Notes: generated from the sequence alone by a model not told the origin. Counted from the first letter of the stretch, positions 12,308 through 26,150 are shown. The stretch is DNA of 64,000 nt from an uncultured bacterium (GCA_946405785.1 CAMJIH010000001.1:62001-126000); one strand, 5' to 3'. Program-made: numbers and translations.

Positions 12308-15300
12308 CTATCAAAATCTAACTCCTCTTTCTCATGCAACATTAGATAGAATTTTTGCAGGAACTCAAAGACCCTTCAATCTTTTCTGAATAGAAACAAA
12401 ATCTTCATTATAGAATTTATTGCTATCTTTATAATGTCTTTTCTTAAAATTCTTCATTGCCTTATCACGCTTTTTCTGATCAGGAGAGTTCATATCTTCT
12501 TCATCTCAATTAGAGAACAAATCTCAATAATTATTCTCTCATCATGTAACACTTTGATATTCTTCCCAAGGAACAAGTTTCCTTATAGGTAAGTTCTCTC
12601 TTACAGGGAAAACTTCATTCAATAATGCCTGGTCTCAAGCAATTTCATTAAAATGCCCAATAAAATAATCAACAAAAAAATCAAGAACATCATCAACTTG
12701 CTTAGGAGGGGCTGATCTTCACATACTCAATACACGTCCCTTAAACATATACCATATCAAATGTTTATAATCATCAGGGCTATATTTAGCATTTACTGAT
12801 ATAGTTTTTTCTCCTGACATATCAGGAATTACAAAAGAAATAGGTTCTCCTGAACGTTCTTTATCAATTACTTCTTTAATCATTTGAATCATTCTATTGT
12901 TTTCTTCATCATTTCACGTTCAAAACCCTTCATAATTAAAGAGTAATTTAAATTCTTTCAAGAAGAATTTTGGACCAACATTTTCCGTATTTTTAGCATT
13001 TTTCAGAGATTTCAATAAACTCTCCCAAAATGCTGCTTTATCATTTCTTTCATCTGTTTCTCAAGAGAATCAATCCTTATCATATCCTTTGTTCTGACGA
13101 ATAGATTCAGGAGAAGCTAATAACGCATAGTGTCAAGTAATCTTAGGCTTTGATCTCCATTTAGGACTAATTGAATCTGGATTTTGATCCCAAAGAATTT
13201 TTCTAACCTTACTTAACACAGGATCTGATTGTTCTGTAGTCTTCAATGATTCAAAGAACCTATCAATTTGTGAAGAATTAGCAGTCCACCATTCCTTTAA
13301 TGCACCAAATAACTTTTTATAAGGAACATTATCTGAAGTAGCTAAGAATTGTTCCATAGAAAGTCCTTTAGATGCCATAAACTCTTTAAATCAACAATTA
13401 GATTTTTCTAAGATATACCATGCATTTGCTTGATTTTCATTTTTTTCTCAGAAAAAAGCAGTAGGTAACATGTAAGCTCTAGCCAATCCATCGAATCTTG
13501 TTCTTACGCTCTTTCCCTCTTTTCTATTCAAAATTCATGTCAATGTAACAAAGGTCATAGCAACATTCAAATTCACAAAATCTGAATCATTAACGGCCAC
13601 TTCACCTAATCTTTCAATATTTCATAATCATCTATCAATTCTTCATGAAGTAATATTCTTTTCAACTTCTTTAAATACAGGATCAAAAAGATTATACTTT
13701 TTCGTTCCAGTATATCACTTATCCATAGCAGCTTCTCAAACTCATTCATCAACAGCACTACTTAATTGAGAAGCAAATTCATTAGAATACATTAATTTCA
13801 AAGCTTGAACATTATTATCACTTGGAGCTCAGAAATATTCATCCTTACCATGAGAATTCTCAATACAGTTAACCATATATGTAGTTTCTGATTGTACCAA
13901 AAGATCACTTAACTGCTTAACCTTACCTGAATCACCAGCAGCCTCAGCCATTTTAATATCATTCTCAAGTTTTCTTCTCATTTGAAGATATCTCTTATAA
14001 TGATCAGGTCAAAAAAGACATTTAATCCATAAACATTGATTGTCTTGATCAGCTAAACCACGATATAATCATGCACCTTTTTTAATATTAGCAATCATTG
14101 CTGCAGCAATAATAGGCCTTAATTCATCATCTTCTCAAACAAAAGTTCATGAAGAAACAACATCTTTCAATGTTTTAAATCCATGTTTATTTAATACTTT
14201 ATTAAGCATCCTTAATTTTTGTCAACTTGGCACATCTGCTCAATCAGCAAAGAAACTAGCAAAATCTGCCATAGCTGAAAATTCTTTTAACCATGTATCA
14301 ATTCACTCCCATATTGCTTTATCCATTCATTTTTCAGCCTTATCTTGAGCTTGCATAGCCGCTTCTTTTAAAGCAGGAGAAGCCCATCCAAACCATTTAC
14401 CAATCTTATCATAGATTCATTTACTTACTAACCAATTCAAACAATCTTCATTCTGTTTTTTTTGATAATTATCAATTCCATCGCTCAATGATTTCCAAAT
14501 ATTCTTAAATGAATAAATCATAGATCAAATACTAACCCACTTTAATTTAGTAGTTTTATGTGAAACAATATCCTGAATTCTTACTTTTTCTTCTTCTGCA
14601 ATACGCTCAGTTTTTGGGGCAAGACCTTTCTCACTAATAAATATTAGAAAATCAGGATAAGACATTCTTTTTTTGTAGTCAGAAATCGAATTTTTAACCT
14701 TAAAAGAAGAAGATCTTACAGTTACCGTTCCATCGTTATTCCAATCAACTTTATAAACTACTTTACTATCATCAGGAACATTTAATCAAGTACTAAAATA
14801 TTTTACTTCTTCATTATGTTCTTTACCATCCATTCCTCTGCTTCTAAGCATCAACTTTTTACCCTCAAAATGAGCATCTCAAAACATCGTATCTTTACAA
14901 AGTCATTGTTTTGAAAAATTATTAAATGCATCCTCAAAATCTTCTCTAGGAGAAAGAAGCTTAAATGGAGTTCCTCAAACATCAGGATACTTATCTAAGA
15001 AACGTTGTTTAAAAACAGATAATGGCATCTCAATATCTTTATTTTCATATCCTCATATCAAATCAAGTTCAACTCCATTACTTCTCATTGTTATCATTCA
15101 TCTATTCCAATCAACATCTTTAATATAGAGTTTCATCCAATCCTTAGCTACCTCATTTCTAGGAGGCAAAACAGACTCTCACCAAGGCCAATAAAGGATA
15201 GCTCATGGTCAGAATCAACCTTCTTCATCACCTTCTCTGGCTTCATCTCATTTCAAATTCTTCCATTTCTCTAGTATTTCTTGTTTAAAAGACCTTTCAG

Positions 15301-16936
15301 TATCTTCAGGTAATGGATTTTCTTCATCAGGATTCTCAGGATTCTCTTCACCATTTTGTCTATCTTCTTCATCAAGATTACGCTTACTCTTATCAAGCTC
15401 AATATCCTTATTTAATGATTTGAAAAAATTTGTTAATTTTTTTCATTGTTCAGATTCAGGATCATAACTTTCAATAGCTGAAGGAGTTCCCATTAAATAT
15501 AAAATAAGAAGTTTTCAAACTTTAGAATCTTCTAATACAACATCTCTATGAACACTAGCAGGTGTTTCATCAGGATTAGTTGTAGTATTTTCAACAAAAT
15601 CTCATTGAAATAATTTATTAAATAATTGCTGATCATCTATTGAAAGATTTAAATTATCAGCTCATGTAATTGTAAATTTAATAGGCAAATCTTTAGCATT
15701 TAAGAACTCAGTAAAGTTTTTTAAATCTGGATTCGCTCATCATGATTTTAATTCTTTTTCTATATGAAGATTAACACCATTAACAGAAATTTCATTCTTT
15801 GAAAAATCAAAAAGATCCATAAAGAAACGCTTAAATTTCTCTGTATCATTTCAAAATGCTTCAATAGCTCAACTTGCCTCCATAGCTTGAAGTCTTAATT
15901 CTGCTAATTTTGAAAGAAAAATATTTCTATGGGTTGTATCATTATTCAAACAAGCAATATCAAAATTCTTCTCATAAAGATAACCTAAAGCTTGAGCCAC
16001 TAATGGATCAGTAGTCGCTACCTTATTAAGATAAATCTTCCAATATACTTCTTCTAAATTCTCCTCTGTTGCATTTTCTAATTCTTCATAAAATTCAGAC
16101 AAATTATCTCTCGCATATTCCTTTAAACTTTCATATCATTTTTCTCCTATACCAAATTGCTGAGATTGAGGAATAACACTTAAAGATAATGGTAAAGAGA
16201 ATGAATCAGTAATATTCTCTGCAACTGAACCTATCCACTCAACTCTAGAATGTAATCTTGAGATAATAAGCTTACTAAAAAGATAATCAAAACTCTTTTG
16301 TTGACTCTCAGTCCAATCAGAGAAACTCTTAGTATTTAAATTTTCATTAATATTATTATTCGATGAATCATTAATTGGAGCTAGATTATTCTTAATCTGG
16401 ATAAACGTTAAAACAAATTTATTTTTAAACTTTAAATACTTTCATTTATCCTCTCCATTAAGCTGATTTTCAAATAAATTAATAGTAGTTAAAAGCTCAG
16501 ATAAAGTAGTATTATGATATCTTACTGTCTCATTAAACTTACGAGCAATTTCATTCTCTAATCCATGAGAAAACTCATGCTTAATAGCACTAACAATAGC
16601 ATTTTCAATACATGCTCTCATTTCATCTGTTTCCTCCAATCATGGTATTTTATTTAAATTCAATGTTCATAACTCTTCAATAGAAAAATTTTCATGTCAG
16701 AAAAATCAAAAATCTAACGCATTTCTAGAATTCAAAGCTTGTAATAATCCTGTTCAAGATCCTTCATTAATAGCAGTTTCAGCAGCAACCAAAATATCTT
16801 CACCTTGTTTATCAGGATGTGCAGCTTGCAATATATCAAAAATATCTTTCGTAATATGTTCATTTTGAGGATTATCCATCACATTACGTAATTTCACATT
16901 TTCAGCACTTTGATTTCTATTGAAAGGTTTAGCCAT
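12308..16936 (-). CDS. Very large hypothetical protein (1542 aa) with HEFSH motif
   Basis: Single TGA=Gly frame MAKPFNRNQSAENVKLRNVMDN... to ...ILSNVAGERGVRFG-TAG; contains supplied ORFs 13133, 15869, 16442, 16754. Confidence 0.8.
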
Positions 16937-17097
16937 TCCTAATCGCTATAATCCAAATTAAAAGTCTTCACTATATTATATTCAAGAACCAAAAATTTTC
17001 CTAAAAAAACAACAAACTTAAAGAATAAAAGATTGACATATCATCAATTCAATTATTTTATAATATAAAATATTGAATTAGTAAAAAAAACAAAAAA

Positions 17098-17128
17098 TCC
17101 CCCTCTCCAATCCATGAAGTGGGGGAAA
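17098..17128 (-). terminator. Intrinsic terminator downstream of glycosyltransferase
   Basis: Minus strand TCCCCC-A-CTTC-ATGGATT-GGAG-A-GGGGGA followed by TTTTTTGTTTTTTTT. Confidence 0.6.
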
Positions 17129-17334
17129 AACAAATACTAATAAAATTAATATCCGTTTCCGTATCTATATACTACCCCTAGTCATCTCCCATGTATAACA
17201 CAGAATATAGAGGCAAGCATTTTATAACTAAATAAAAGCAAAAGTCAAGAGTAATAGATATGGCAAAAAATACAATTTAAAAGCCATAAATCACTCAATC
17301 ATCAAAAGAAATTTAAAACAAAAATCAAAAATTA

Positions 17335-18471
17335 TTATTTATATTTCAATAATTTTTCTCTAATTCTTTCAGAAATTTCTTTTCTATTCCACTCTTTTCC
17401 TAAGAACTCTTTTAATCACTCTTTCAAAACCTCCATATCCTTAGAATCAACTAATACTCAACACTTTTCATCAACTAATTCAGAAGTAGCTCCCTCTGAA
17501 AATCAGAATACAGGAACTCACATCAATAAAGCCTCAACAGTTCCTATTCAAAAACTTTCTTTTGTTAAATTAATTAATCATGCAGAATCTCTCACAATAT
17601 CTTGCATTCCTTCAGGATTCCACCCTGTAAAAATAATAGTATCTCAAGCTATTGCTTTTAAACTAGCTTCATCTGGTCAAGATCCAATAACAACTAAAGG
17701 TAATTGAAGTTCATTAAATAGTCTAATAATTACTCCTGTTTCTCTTACAAAATTAACTAATCTACCGACATAAACACAATATGGCATAGATTTATAAGCG
17801 ATACCATTAAACCAATAATTATCTGAAATTTTTGGATACTTAATTTTAGCATCTTTTATTCAATAAATCTCCTCTGCTAATTTTTTAGTATATTCACTAT
17901 TACATGTTACAGTTGTAAAGGAAGTATACTTCTTATCCCATTTTCTTAATCTAGGTACAACCCAATTAAATACCCTATTTTTAAACCCAGTTAATTTTTT
18001 ATTATATTCTTCATAATGGCTCCAAATATATTGCATTGGAGAATGAAGATATAAATGCGTTGGAACTCAATCTATTGGAGTAATATTTTTAGCTATAGCA
18101 AATGAAGAAATCTGAATCTCATCAGGCTTCCAAGCTTTTATCTTACGAGATAATAATTTCATTAATTCAGGATAAAACACCATCAAGTTACGATAATCAA
18201 AGATTGATGATAATACCTTAATCTTTCTCTTAGTACAATAAAGAAAAATCTTATTAATCCAATTAGGTAAAGTTTGTACTACTTTTACCTTATAAAATTT
18301 TCCTTCTTTTCAAGGAATAGGGACCTCAATTTCATCGAAATTAGAAATAAGTGTAAACAAACGTATTTCTGCATCTGGTCAATGTTTTCTCAAAGAGTTT
18401 ACTAATAAATCTTGGAGTACATTAAGTACTCCTCATGGCATTGTCCAACAATTAACAAAAGCAACTCTCAT
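17335..18471 (-). CDS. GT4-family glycosyltransferase
   Basis: MRVAFVNCWTMPGGVLNVLQDLLVNSL...PTHLYLHSPMQYIW...YCVYVGRLVNFVRETGVIIRLFNEL...LPLVVIGSGPD...NLTKESFGIGTVEALLMGVPV. Confidence 0.85.
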
Positions 18472-18490
18472 TACACTATTCTAAATAAAA

Positions 18491-20467
18491 CTATTCTAAT
18501 CCATATCTCTTCATCAAAGCATTACTAGACATCTCTCTACCCATAAAATCAAAGAATAATTCTTTTGCAGGTTTACGAGCTCATTGAGCAAGAATAAGAT
18601 CTCTATAACGATATCATATTTCAGGATTAAATATTCAATTCTCTTTTATCTTTGAGAATACATCAGCTTCATACGCTTCAGCCCACATATATGAATAATA
18701 TTTAGCTTCATATCCTCAACCAAAAATATGCAAAAATGCACAATACATTTTATATTCATCTCATCTAACAAACGCAGAATATTTATTCACTTCTCTTAAA
18801 TAAACCTTATCTAGCTCCTCAACATTATCAGAGATCTCATGAGTATAAAAATAATTATCTATTAATGCTAGTTCATTTTGTCTAGCTACCCAATGCGCCA
18901 TCATAAATGTTTCTAATGCTTGAAGTTTATCAATTATTTCTTCTGGTAAAGCTTCTCATGTTTGATAATGTTTAGATAACTTTCTAAGAGATTCTGGTTC
19001 TTTTACCCAATTCTCCATAATCTGACTAGGTAGCTCTACAAAATCCCATTCAATATTAAATCATGATAAATAAGAATATTTAGATTCTGAAGACATCACA
19101 TGTATAGCGTGTCAAAATTCATGAAACAAAGTTTCTACATCCCTTAAATAAAGCAATGTTGCTCCATTTTCATTCTTCTGAAGATTAGCAACATTAAAGA
19201 CAATAGGAATAACTCAGTCTCTTTTTTCTCTCATTACATCAGCCCATGCTCAAGGTCTTTTACCTTTACGATAAAAAGCATCTAAGATATAATAAGAAAT
19301 AAGCTTTCAATCTTTATATACCTCATACCATTTTTCATCTCATCAATCATTATTCTCTATTGGACGTAATTCTATTCAGAAAAAATCTTTAACAAAAGCA
19401 TGTAACCAACTTAAAGTATTCTCATATTCAAAGTATTGTTTAACTTCATTTTCATTTAATGAATATTTCTCTTCCTTATATTTTCTAGAATAATAAGGAA
19501 TATCTTCTGAATTAAGGACCTCTAACTTAAAAAATGACTGTAAATCATCTAATTCTTTTCTTGTTTTTATAAGCGCCTTATCCGAAATACCTTTAATAAA
19601 ATTATATACGGTTTCAGGTTCTTTAGCCATAGTATCCCAAAGAAAATATTCAGCAGCATTTCTATATCAAAGTATCTCTGATTTCTTTTTAGATATTGTT
19701 AATAAATCAATAATATTTCCTCTATTATCAAACTTTCATGAACTAGCCCATGTTTGCATTCTTTCATAAATATCTTTTCTTATCTTAGGATTAGAACAAT
19801 ACTTCAAAACATTTCATAATAATGTTGGATCAGCATCAATAATATAAGCTCAATCTTCTGACTTTTTTATACCATTTAAAAGATCTTTTGGCATTTCATT
19901 CATTGAATCAATATCTTTTATTTCATAAGAAAAACTTGCTTGATCATCAATAACATTATGTTGATAACTCTCTCATTTCTCTGAATATTGTTTATTAAGA
20001 TCTTTTAAAATATTTTGTTTATCTTCTGGTAAATCAATTCACCTTTGTTGATAATTTTTTATCCATAATTCTAGTATTCTTTTTTGATCATTTGTTAAAT
20101 CAAGATTATCTCTCATCCACAATAATTTCTGATAATAAGGATAAGAATAAGCTTCTTCATTTATAAAATCTTCTAATTCTGGTCTAAAATTAGTTATAAT
20201 ATCTCTTAATTGTGGATTATTATAACAACTATCTAAATGATTAATTATTCTCCAAAGATAATCTAATAACGAATCTTCTATAAAATCATCAAATTCTAAA
20301 GTTGTATTTTCTTTATTTAATAATGTAGTAAACTTATCTTTCTCCTCTTGTAATAATACTTTTAGAAGTTCAGGTAAAACATCTAATGACTCTTGTTTCA
20401 TAAAAACTTTTAAATTAGGTATTCATCATTTTTTTAATTCATTAAGAAGTTCAGATTTCATAACCAT
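18491..20467 (-). CDS. M3-family oligoendopeptidase
   Basis: HEF(TGA)HAIH = HEFGHAIH zinc motif; about 658 aa; ...SFEYEIKDID..., [49 protein letters not shown]. Confidence 0.9.
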
Positions 20468-20616
20468 ATTCAACATATAAAACATAAATATAATTAACAA
20501 TATGATTATAAAATGCAATTTATAAAACCATAAATATTCTTGCATTTTAAAAATTTTTGACTAATATAGCACCAACATAAAATATGTGCTATTTTATATC
20601 CTAACATACTTTAAAT

Positions 20617-21921
20617 ATGAACTTTAACAAACTAACAATAAAGGCTAGTGAAGCCATACAAGAAGCAAATAGCGTATGTTCATCTAGAGATAATAACCAA
20701 ATCACTACTGAACATCTTTTTTACGCAATGCTAGAACAATCAGACTGATACATTCCTGCTATTCTAAGAAAATTAGATATTAATAAAGAACAAATAAAAG
20801 CAGAAACTATACTCTTAATAGACAATCTTCCTAAAATCCAATGAAATTCACAAATAGGTATAAGTTCTGAACTCAATAGAATCATTGAAGATAGTGAAAA
20901 AATCATGAAAGAAATGTGAGATAGTTACATCACTACTGAGCACTTTTTCCTATCCATTCTAAACAAAGAAAATAAAGTCAGGAATATGCTAAATAAATTA
21001 TGAATTAATTATGATAATGCATGTACTACAATAAAAAATATGAGAAAATGAGAAAAAATTGAAACTAATGATCCAGAAGTTAGCCTAGAAGTACTATCAA
21101 AATATTGAAAAGATATTACTGCTATTGCAGAAAAATGAAAACTAGATCCAATCATCTGAAGAGATGATGAATTAAGAAGAGTTCTTCAAATTCTTTCTCG
21201 TAGAACAAAAAACAATCCAGTACTTGTAGGAGAACCAGGAGTATGAAAAACAGCTATTATCGAACTTCTCGCTCAAGAAATTGTAAAATGAGAAGTACCT
21301 GATTCTTTAAAAGATAAAAGAATTATAGAACTAGACATGGGTTCACTTATGGCTGGAAGTAAATATAGATGAGATTTCGAAGAAAGATTAAAAGCTATTC
21401 TTAAAGAAGTAGAAAAATCTGATTGAAAAATCATTCTCTTTATCGATGAAATCCATATGGTCGTTTGAGCATGAAAAACTGAAGGATCTATGGATATGTG
21501 AAATATGTTAAAACCAGCTCTTGCTAGATGATCTATTAGAGTAATCTGAGCAACAACAATCAATGAATACCGTCTACATATCGAAAAAGATGCTGCTCTC
21601 GAAAGAAGATTCCAACCTGTAATGGTTAATGAACCTAACAGAGAAGATACTTTAGCTATCCTCCGTTGAATTAAAAAAGCTTATGAAACTCATCACGGAG
21701 TTAAAATATCAGATGATGCTGTTGTTGCAGCAGTAGATCTTTCAATGAGATATATCTCAGATCGTAAATTACCAGATAAAGCTATTGATCTCCTAGATGA
21801 AGCTGCTGCTAGTAAAAAAATGAATCTAACTACAATGCCTGAAGATGTATTACAATTAGAAAAAGAAATCAATAAATTAGAGATAGAAAAACAGGCACTT
21901 ATCAGAGATGAAAACGATTAG
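20617..21921 (+). CDS. ClpB-like N-terminal half (Clp N domain plus first AAA+ domain)
   Basis: [20 protein letters not shown]...[10 protein letters not shown]...[38 protein letters not shown]...[13 protein letters not shown]...[12 protein letters not shown]...; ends RDEND-TAG just before a terminator. Confidence 0.85.
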
Positions 21922-21928
21922 AATAAGT

Positions 21929-21959
21929 AAAAAATCCTAGAATAAATCTAGGATTTTTT
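21929..21959. terminator. Bidirectional terminator
   Basis: AAAAAATCCTAG-AATAAAT-CTAGGATTTTTT, perfect 12-bp stem. Confidence 0.9.
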
Positions 21960-23288
21960 AATATCTCAAGTACTAACATCTCATGTTCATATAACATAAG
22001 CCCAAGATAAAGCTCTAATAGCCTCATCAAATGGTTTTTGTCAACTTGGAGTAGCAACTAATTTTTTATAGAAATCAGATTTTCATTGATCATTTCATGA
22101 GAAATATTCATTAACAACAGGTTCAATAAACTTAATATTCCTTGTTGCATGCCAAGGGACATAATAAGATTTATCATTTATAATAACTTCTTCAACTCAA
22201 AACAATGCTAAGATATTTTTAAAATCTGCTTTAGATTTAGAATAAAGATCCCAGAATCCTTGATAAAACTTATCTAATATATTATTAATAACAGCCCAAT
22301 CTGCTTCTCAAACAGTAGGATATTCTAGTCAATGAGTATAATCTACATTAAAGTAGACAGCTCACATAAAATGATTAGACGATAAGAACTGAGCTAATTG
22401 ACTTAACCATTTATCTTTTCTTGCATCACCTCATGTTCAATCATACATTTCTTTCGATTTTTCTGAATCATAATCTCATGTATACCAAACAGCAGTAGTT
22501 CATACTTCATCAATAAATAATGGTTTATCAAATTTCTTTAATCTTGTCAAAGTATTCCAATCTTTATCATTCAAGATTTGACTAGGAGTTTTCCACTTTC
22601 TATCACTTGTTGCTTTTCACCAGTTATAAAAGGTAACTCAAACAATATCAACATATTTATCTCATGGATAATAATCTTCAAAACGATAACACTCTTTAGA
22701 ATAATCAAGCACCTTTCAACTTAATGGAGTTTCACATCTATATAATACAGCAGATTGAGAAGGTGTTCATTTTGTCGGCATATCCCAATGATTTACAGAA
22801 AAATCAAAAAGGACATCACTCTCTGACAATCATTGTTTACGAGAAAGATTCCAAACATGAATCCAAGCTTCTTTAAAAAGTTTTGGATCAGATGACCAAG
22901 GATACCATCCTCAGTTCATTTCATGCATAGTTCTAAAAATAACTTTTAGATTAAGTTCTCTGATTGTCTTAAAAAATACATTGTATTCAGCATCAAATTT
23001 TCAATCAATAACCTCCTGTGCCGTATAAGAATTAGGAGAAATTGTAATATGATAAATTCTTTTATCTCATAATAATTGTTTTGCTTTTTTTAATTCTCAA
23101 ATAACATCTTGTTGATACCATGGATCAAAAATAAATCCAACTAATGGCAAATAAAGATTATAAGTTTTTTCAATATCGACAATATTTTCTACAGTATTAT
23201 CTGAAGACTTTAATCAAAACACAAAAGCATAACTAGAAATAGGTAATAAGAATAGAATAAGACATATTACCAACAAAAATTTTTTCAT
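21948..23288 (-). CDS. Secreted glycoside hydrolase, GH26 (beta-mannanase)-like
   Basis: Signal peptide MKKFLLVICLILFLLPISSYA; HEMNGGWYPWSSDP; FIDEVGTTAVWY; stop TAG lies in the terminator stem. Confidence 0.7.
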
Positions 23289-23339
23289 ATTTATTTATAA
23301 TTTTATTCTATATTTTAAAATATTATGTTACTTCAAATA

Positions 23340-23939
23340 CTATGCACCAATCTTATATCTGAAAAGTAAGTATAAAGCTATTCCAATAAATACAAGAGAG
23401 AAAAGCATAACAACAAAACTCTTAACTTGTTCATTTCTAACAGCTTCCTTTAATTTAGAAATTCTTTCTTCTAACTTTTGCTTTTCAATGATAGCTTCTT
23501 GTTTTTCTCTATTATAGTCAGGCAATGCAACCATTGTTTGGATTTTAGTTTCAAGTTCTCAAATTCTTTGTTGAAGCATAAAAATAACTTTATTTTTTTC
23601 TTCAATCATCTTATCTTTTTCCTTGAAGATAAGCATAAATTTATCAATTTTTTCTTCAATTGCTTGATCAATATCAGCTCTAACAGCCATTGTTTTAGCA
23701 CGAGTATCACTAGTAGATGAAGAATCTGATGGTACTTCACTAACTAATTCGCTACTTACTTCTTGGTGTAAAGCAGAGAATTCATTTTTCAAATTCTCAA
23801 TTTCTTCTTTTGCTAAAAGAACTTTGTTAGCAACTTTCTTATAAGAAAGTTTTCCACCTTTAACATATCTATCAATTGTTCTTGTAGATACTCAAAGTTC
23901 AATAGCAGCTTTTTCTCTAGTAATTCAATAAGTTTTCAT
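23340..23939 (-). CDS. Helix-turn-helix protein with coiled coil and C-terminal TM helix
   Basis: MKTYGITREKAAIELGVSTRTIDRYVKGGKLSYKKV...coiled coil...VKSFVVMLFSLVFIGIALYLLFRYKIGA-TAG. Confidence 0.75.
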
Positions 23940-24221
23940 CACACATAAAATATCCTAAATAAAATTATAATGGCTTATCCAAATCAAATTTAGATAATTC
24001 AGGCCTCTGCATGTTGCCAAAAAATGACTTAAAGAAAGAAATTAAAAATATTCCTTGCAATAGTCACAAAAAGTTAACAACCAAGACAAGAACCATAGTT
24101 GTTGTCTTCATCCATAAAACAGTTACCTCTCATTTTGAAGAAAGATTTTGGAATCCAATAAGAAGAGCCAATCACAAAAAGACAAAAAACAAAATCAAAT
24201 ATATCCAAAATCACAATTTCA

Positions 24222-24611
24222 TTATTTTAATAGTTTACTAAGTAAAGAATATGCTAAAGATACTACTACAGAGATTATCAACACTCTTACCCAATCTTCA
24301 GAAAGAGTAATAGTAGCAATATCTTTATAATTAGCATTAATATAATATTCAAAGAAATATAATATTCATATGTTAATCACAATAGAGATAAGTCAAAAAC
24401 TTAACCATCTCAAAGGGAAACTCACTAAATTGATAATTTTTTTAAGTCAGAAATTAACAATCCAAAAAATAAAACCAAGTATAAAATAAGCTTCAATTTC
24501 ATTAGCAGTTGAAGTTTGTATAGACATTCAAAAATGATAATAATTCAATCAATACAAAATTCCTGCATTGATAAGAATTGATAATAAGATATCCTTAAGG
24601 AACTTTCGCAT
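24222..24611 (-). CDS. Phage holin family 4-like (PF04020-type) membrane protein
   Basis: 129 aa, four TM: SILINAGILYGLNYYHFG...FILGFIFWIVNFGLKKIINLVSFPLRWLSFGLISIVINIGILYF. Confidence 0.6.
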
Positions 24612-24763
24612 CTACACAAAAAATTTAAAAGACATTTAGTCGACACAAATATACACAAGTGTCTACTAATTTCAACTGGATTTTAGTGCAATCCTTACTT
24701 GAAATTCTCCCCTATTTCAATATATACACTTACTAATAATATTTAACCTCTCCTAATATACTT

Positions 24764-25210
24764 GTGATTGAACAAATAAAAGCACAACTATCTCAATCTA
24801 TCAATCTCCAAAATAAAACTGGAGTATTTTTCTCAGCATTCGATGCTCAAGGACAACTTCTAGCATCAAACTGAGTAATAAAAACAGATAGAACATTAGA
24901 GAATATTCTTCAAAGTTTCTACAATGGAATTATACAAAAAATTGAAACCCAAGTAAAAAGTATAATCTTTGATATTGTTGAAGAAATAAGATTACAAAAC
25001 GATCCAAATGCATTAAGAAATATACCTTTAGATCAATACTGATTATTTCTTGTAGAATGAAATGGACAAAATAGTTGAGTATTATTACCTAATACACAAT
25101 GAGCAACAAGAATCCAAGAAGCATTTTGAGCAATAAAAAAGAAATATAATCTTAATGGACAAGTTTCAGTATTTGTATTTAAAACTAAGAAAATCACTGT
25201 TCAACTTTAA
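24764..25210 (+). CDS. Hypothetical protein, possibly AMMECR1-like
   Basis: GTG start; IEQIKAQLSQSINLQNKTGVFFSAFDAQGQLLASNG...GVLLPNTQGATRIQEAFGAIKKKYNLNGQVSVFVFKTKKITVQL. Confidence 0.6.
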
Positions 25211-25274
25211 TCAAAAAAAACAATATAAAAAAGTAGATAACATGAGTTATCTACTTTTCAGTTTAATTAAATTC

Positions 25275-26150
25275 TTATCTTTTATATACTTTTATCTTCC
25301 ATACTCATTCTGGTAAAGCATTTTGTCTTATCCAAGGATTAAGATATCTAATCTCTGCATAAGTATATCATTTGCCTGCAGCCCAAACAGCTAAATCATC
25401 AGTCTTACCAACTTCTACTTCAACAGTATTAGGTGTTGTATATTGACTTCACCACTTACTTACATCAAAATAACGACTAGGATTCTTATACACTTCTTTA
25501 GCAGCTATAATTCTGAAAATATATCTAGAAGTCTCATTATTTAACCAAAGATCATAGAAAGAACTCTGATACTGAGTTGCCATATCTTTAGCAATACCAC
25601 TAATTCCTCTATTATATGAAGCCATAGCTAATGTCCAATTTCAAAATTTCTCATATGCTTTCTTTAAATATTGAATTGCAGCATCTGTAGCTTTTTCAGC
25701 ATTATATCTTTCATCAATATATTCATCAACTCTTAATCAATAAGTTTTAGCTGTTGATGGCATAAATTGCCAAATTCATGCAGCTCATGCAGTACTAACA
25801 GCTGTTTCTCTTAATGAAGATTCAGCAATAGCTAAATAAAAAATATCCAAAGGTAATCATGCAGCTGATAATTTCTTTTCAATCATAGGCCTAAAAATTC
25901 CTGCTCTTTTCCAGTTCATTTGTACTTGAGCTTCATCCAATCTTACAACAGCTAATTCTCTATCAAATCTTTCAATATTAAATTGATGAAGACTATCAAA
26001 AGGAACAGCTTCTCAAGCTAATGTTTGTTTATATAAATCTGATCAAAAAAGACTCCATCAGAATGCATATTGCATTATTCCTATTGTTCATAGACCAAGA
26101 ACAACTAATGCAGTCATAATAAAACTTTTTTTTCTAATCATTGTTTTCAT
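25275..26150 (-). CDS. Lytic transglycosylase (SLT/MltD-like)
   Basis: PLDIFYLAIAESSLRETAVSTAGAAGIWQFMPSTAKTYGLRVDEYIDERYNAEKATDAAIQYLKKAYEKFGNWTLAMASYNRG. Confidence 0.9.

Noticed and set aside
12006-12314. Minus-strand 102-aa ORF
   Set aside because: Antisense shadow of the UvrB C-half, which has strong family motifs.
21273-21563. Minus-strand 96-aa ORF
   Set aside because: Antisense to the ClpB AAA1 domain.
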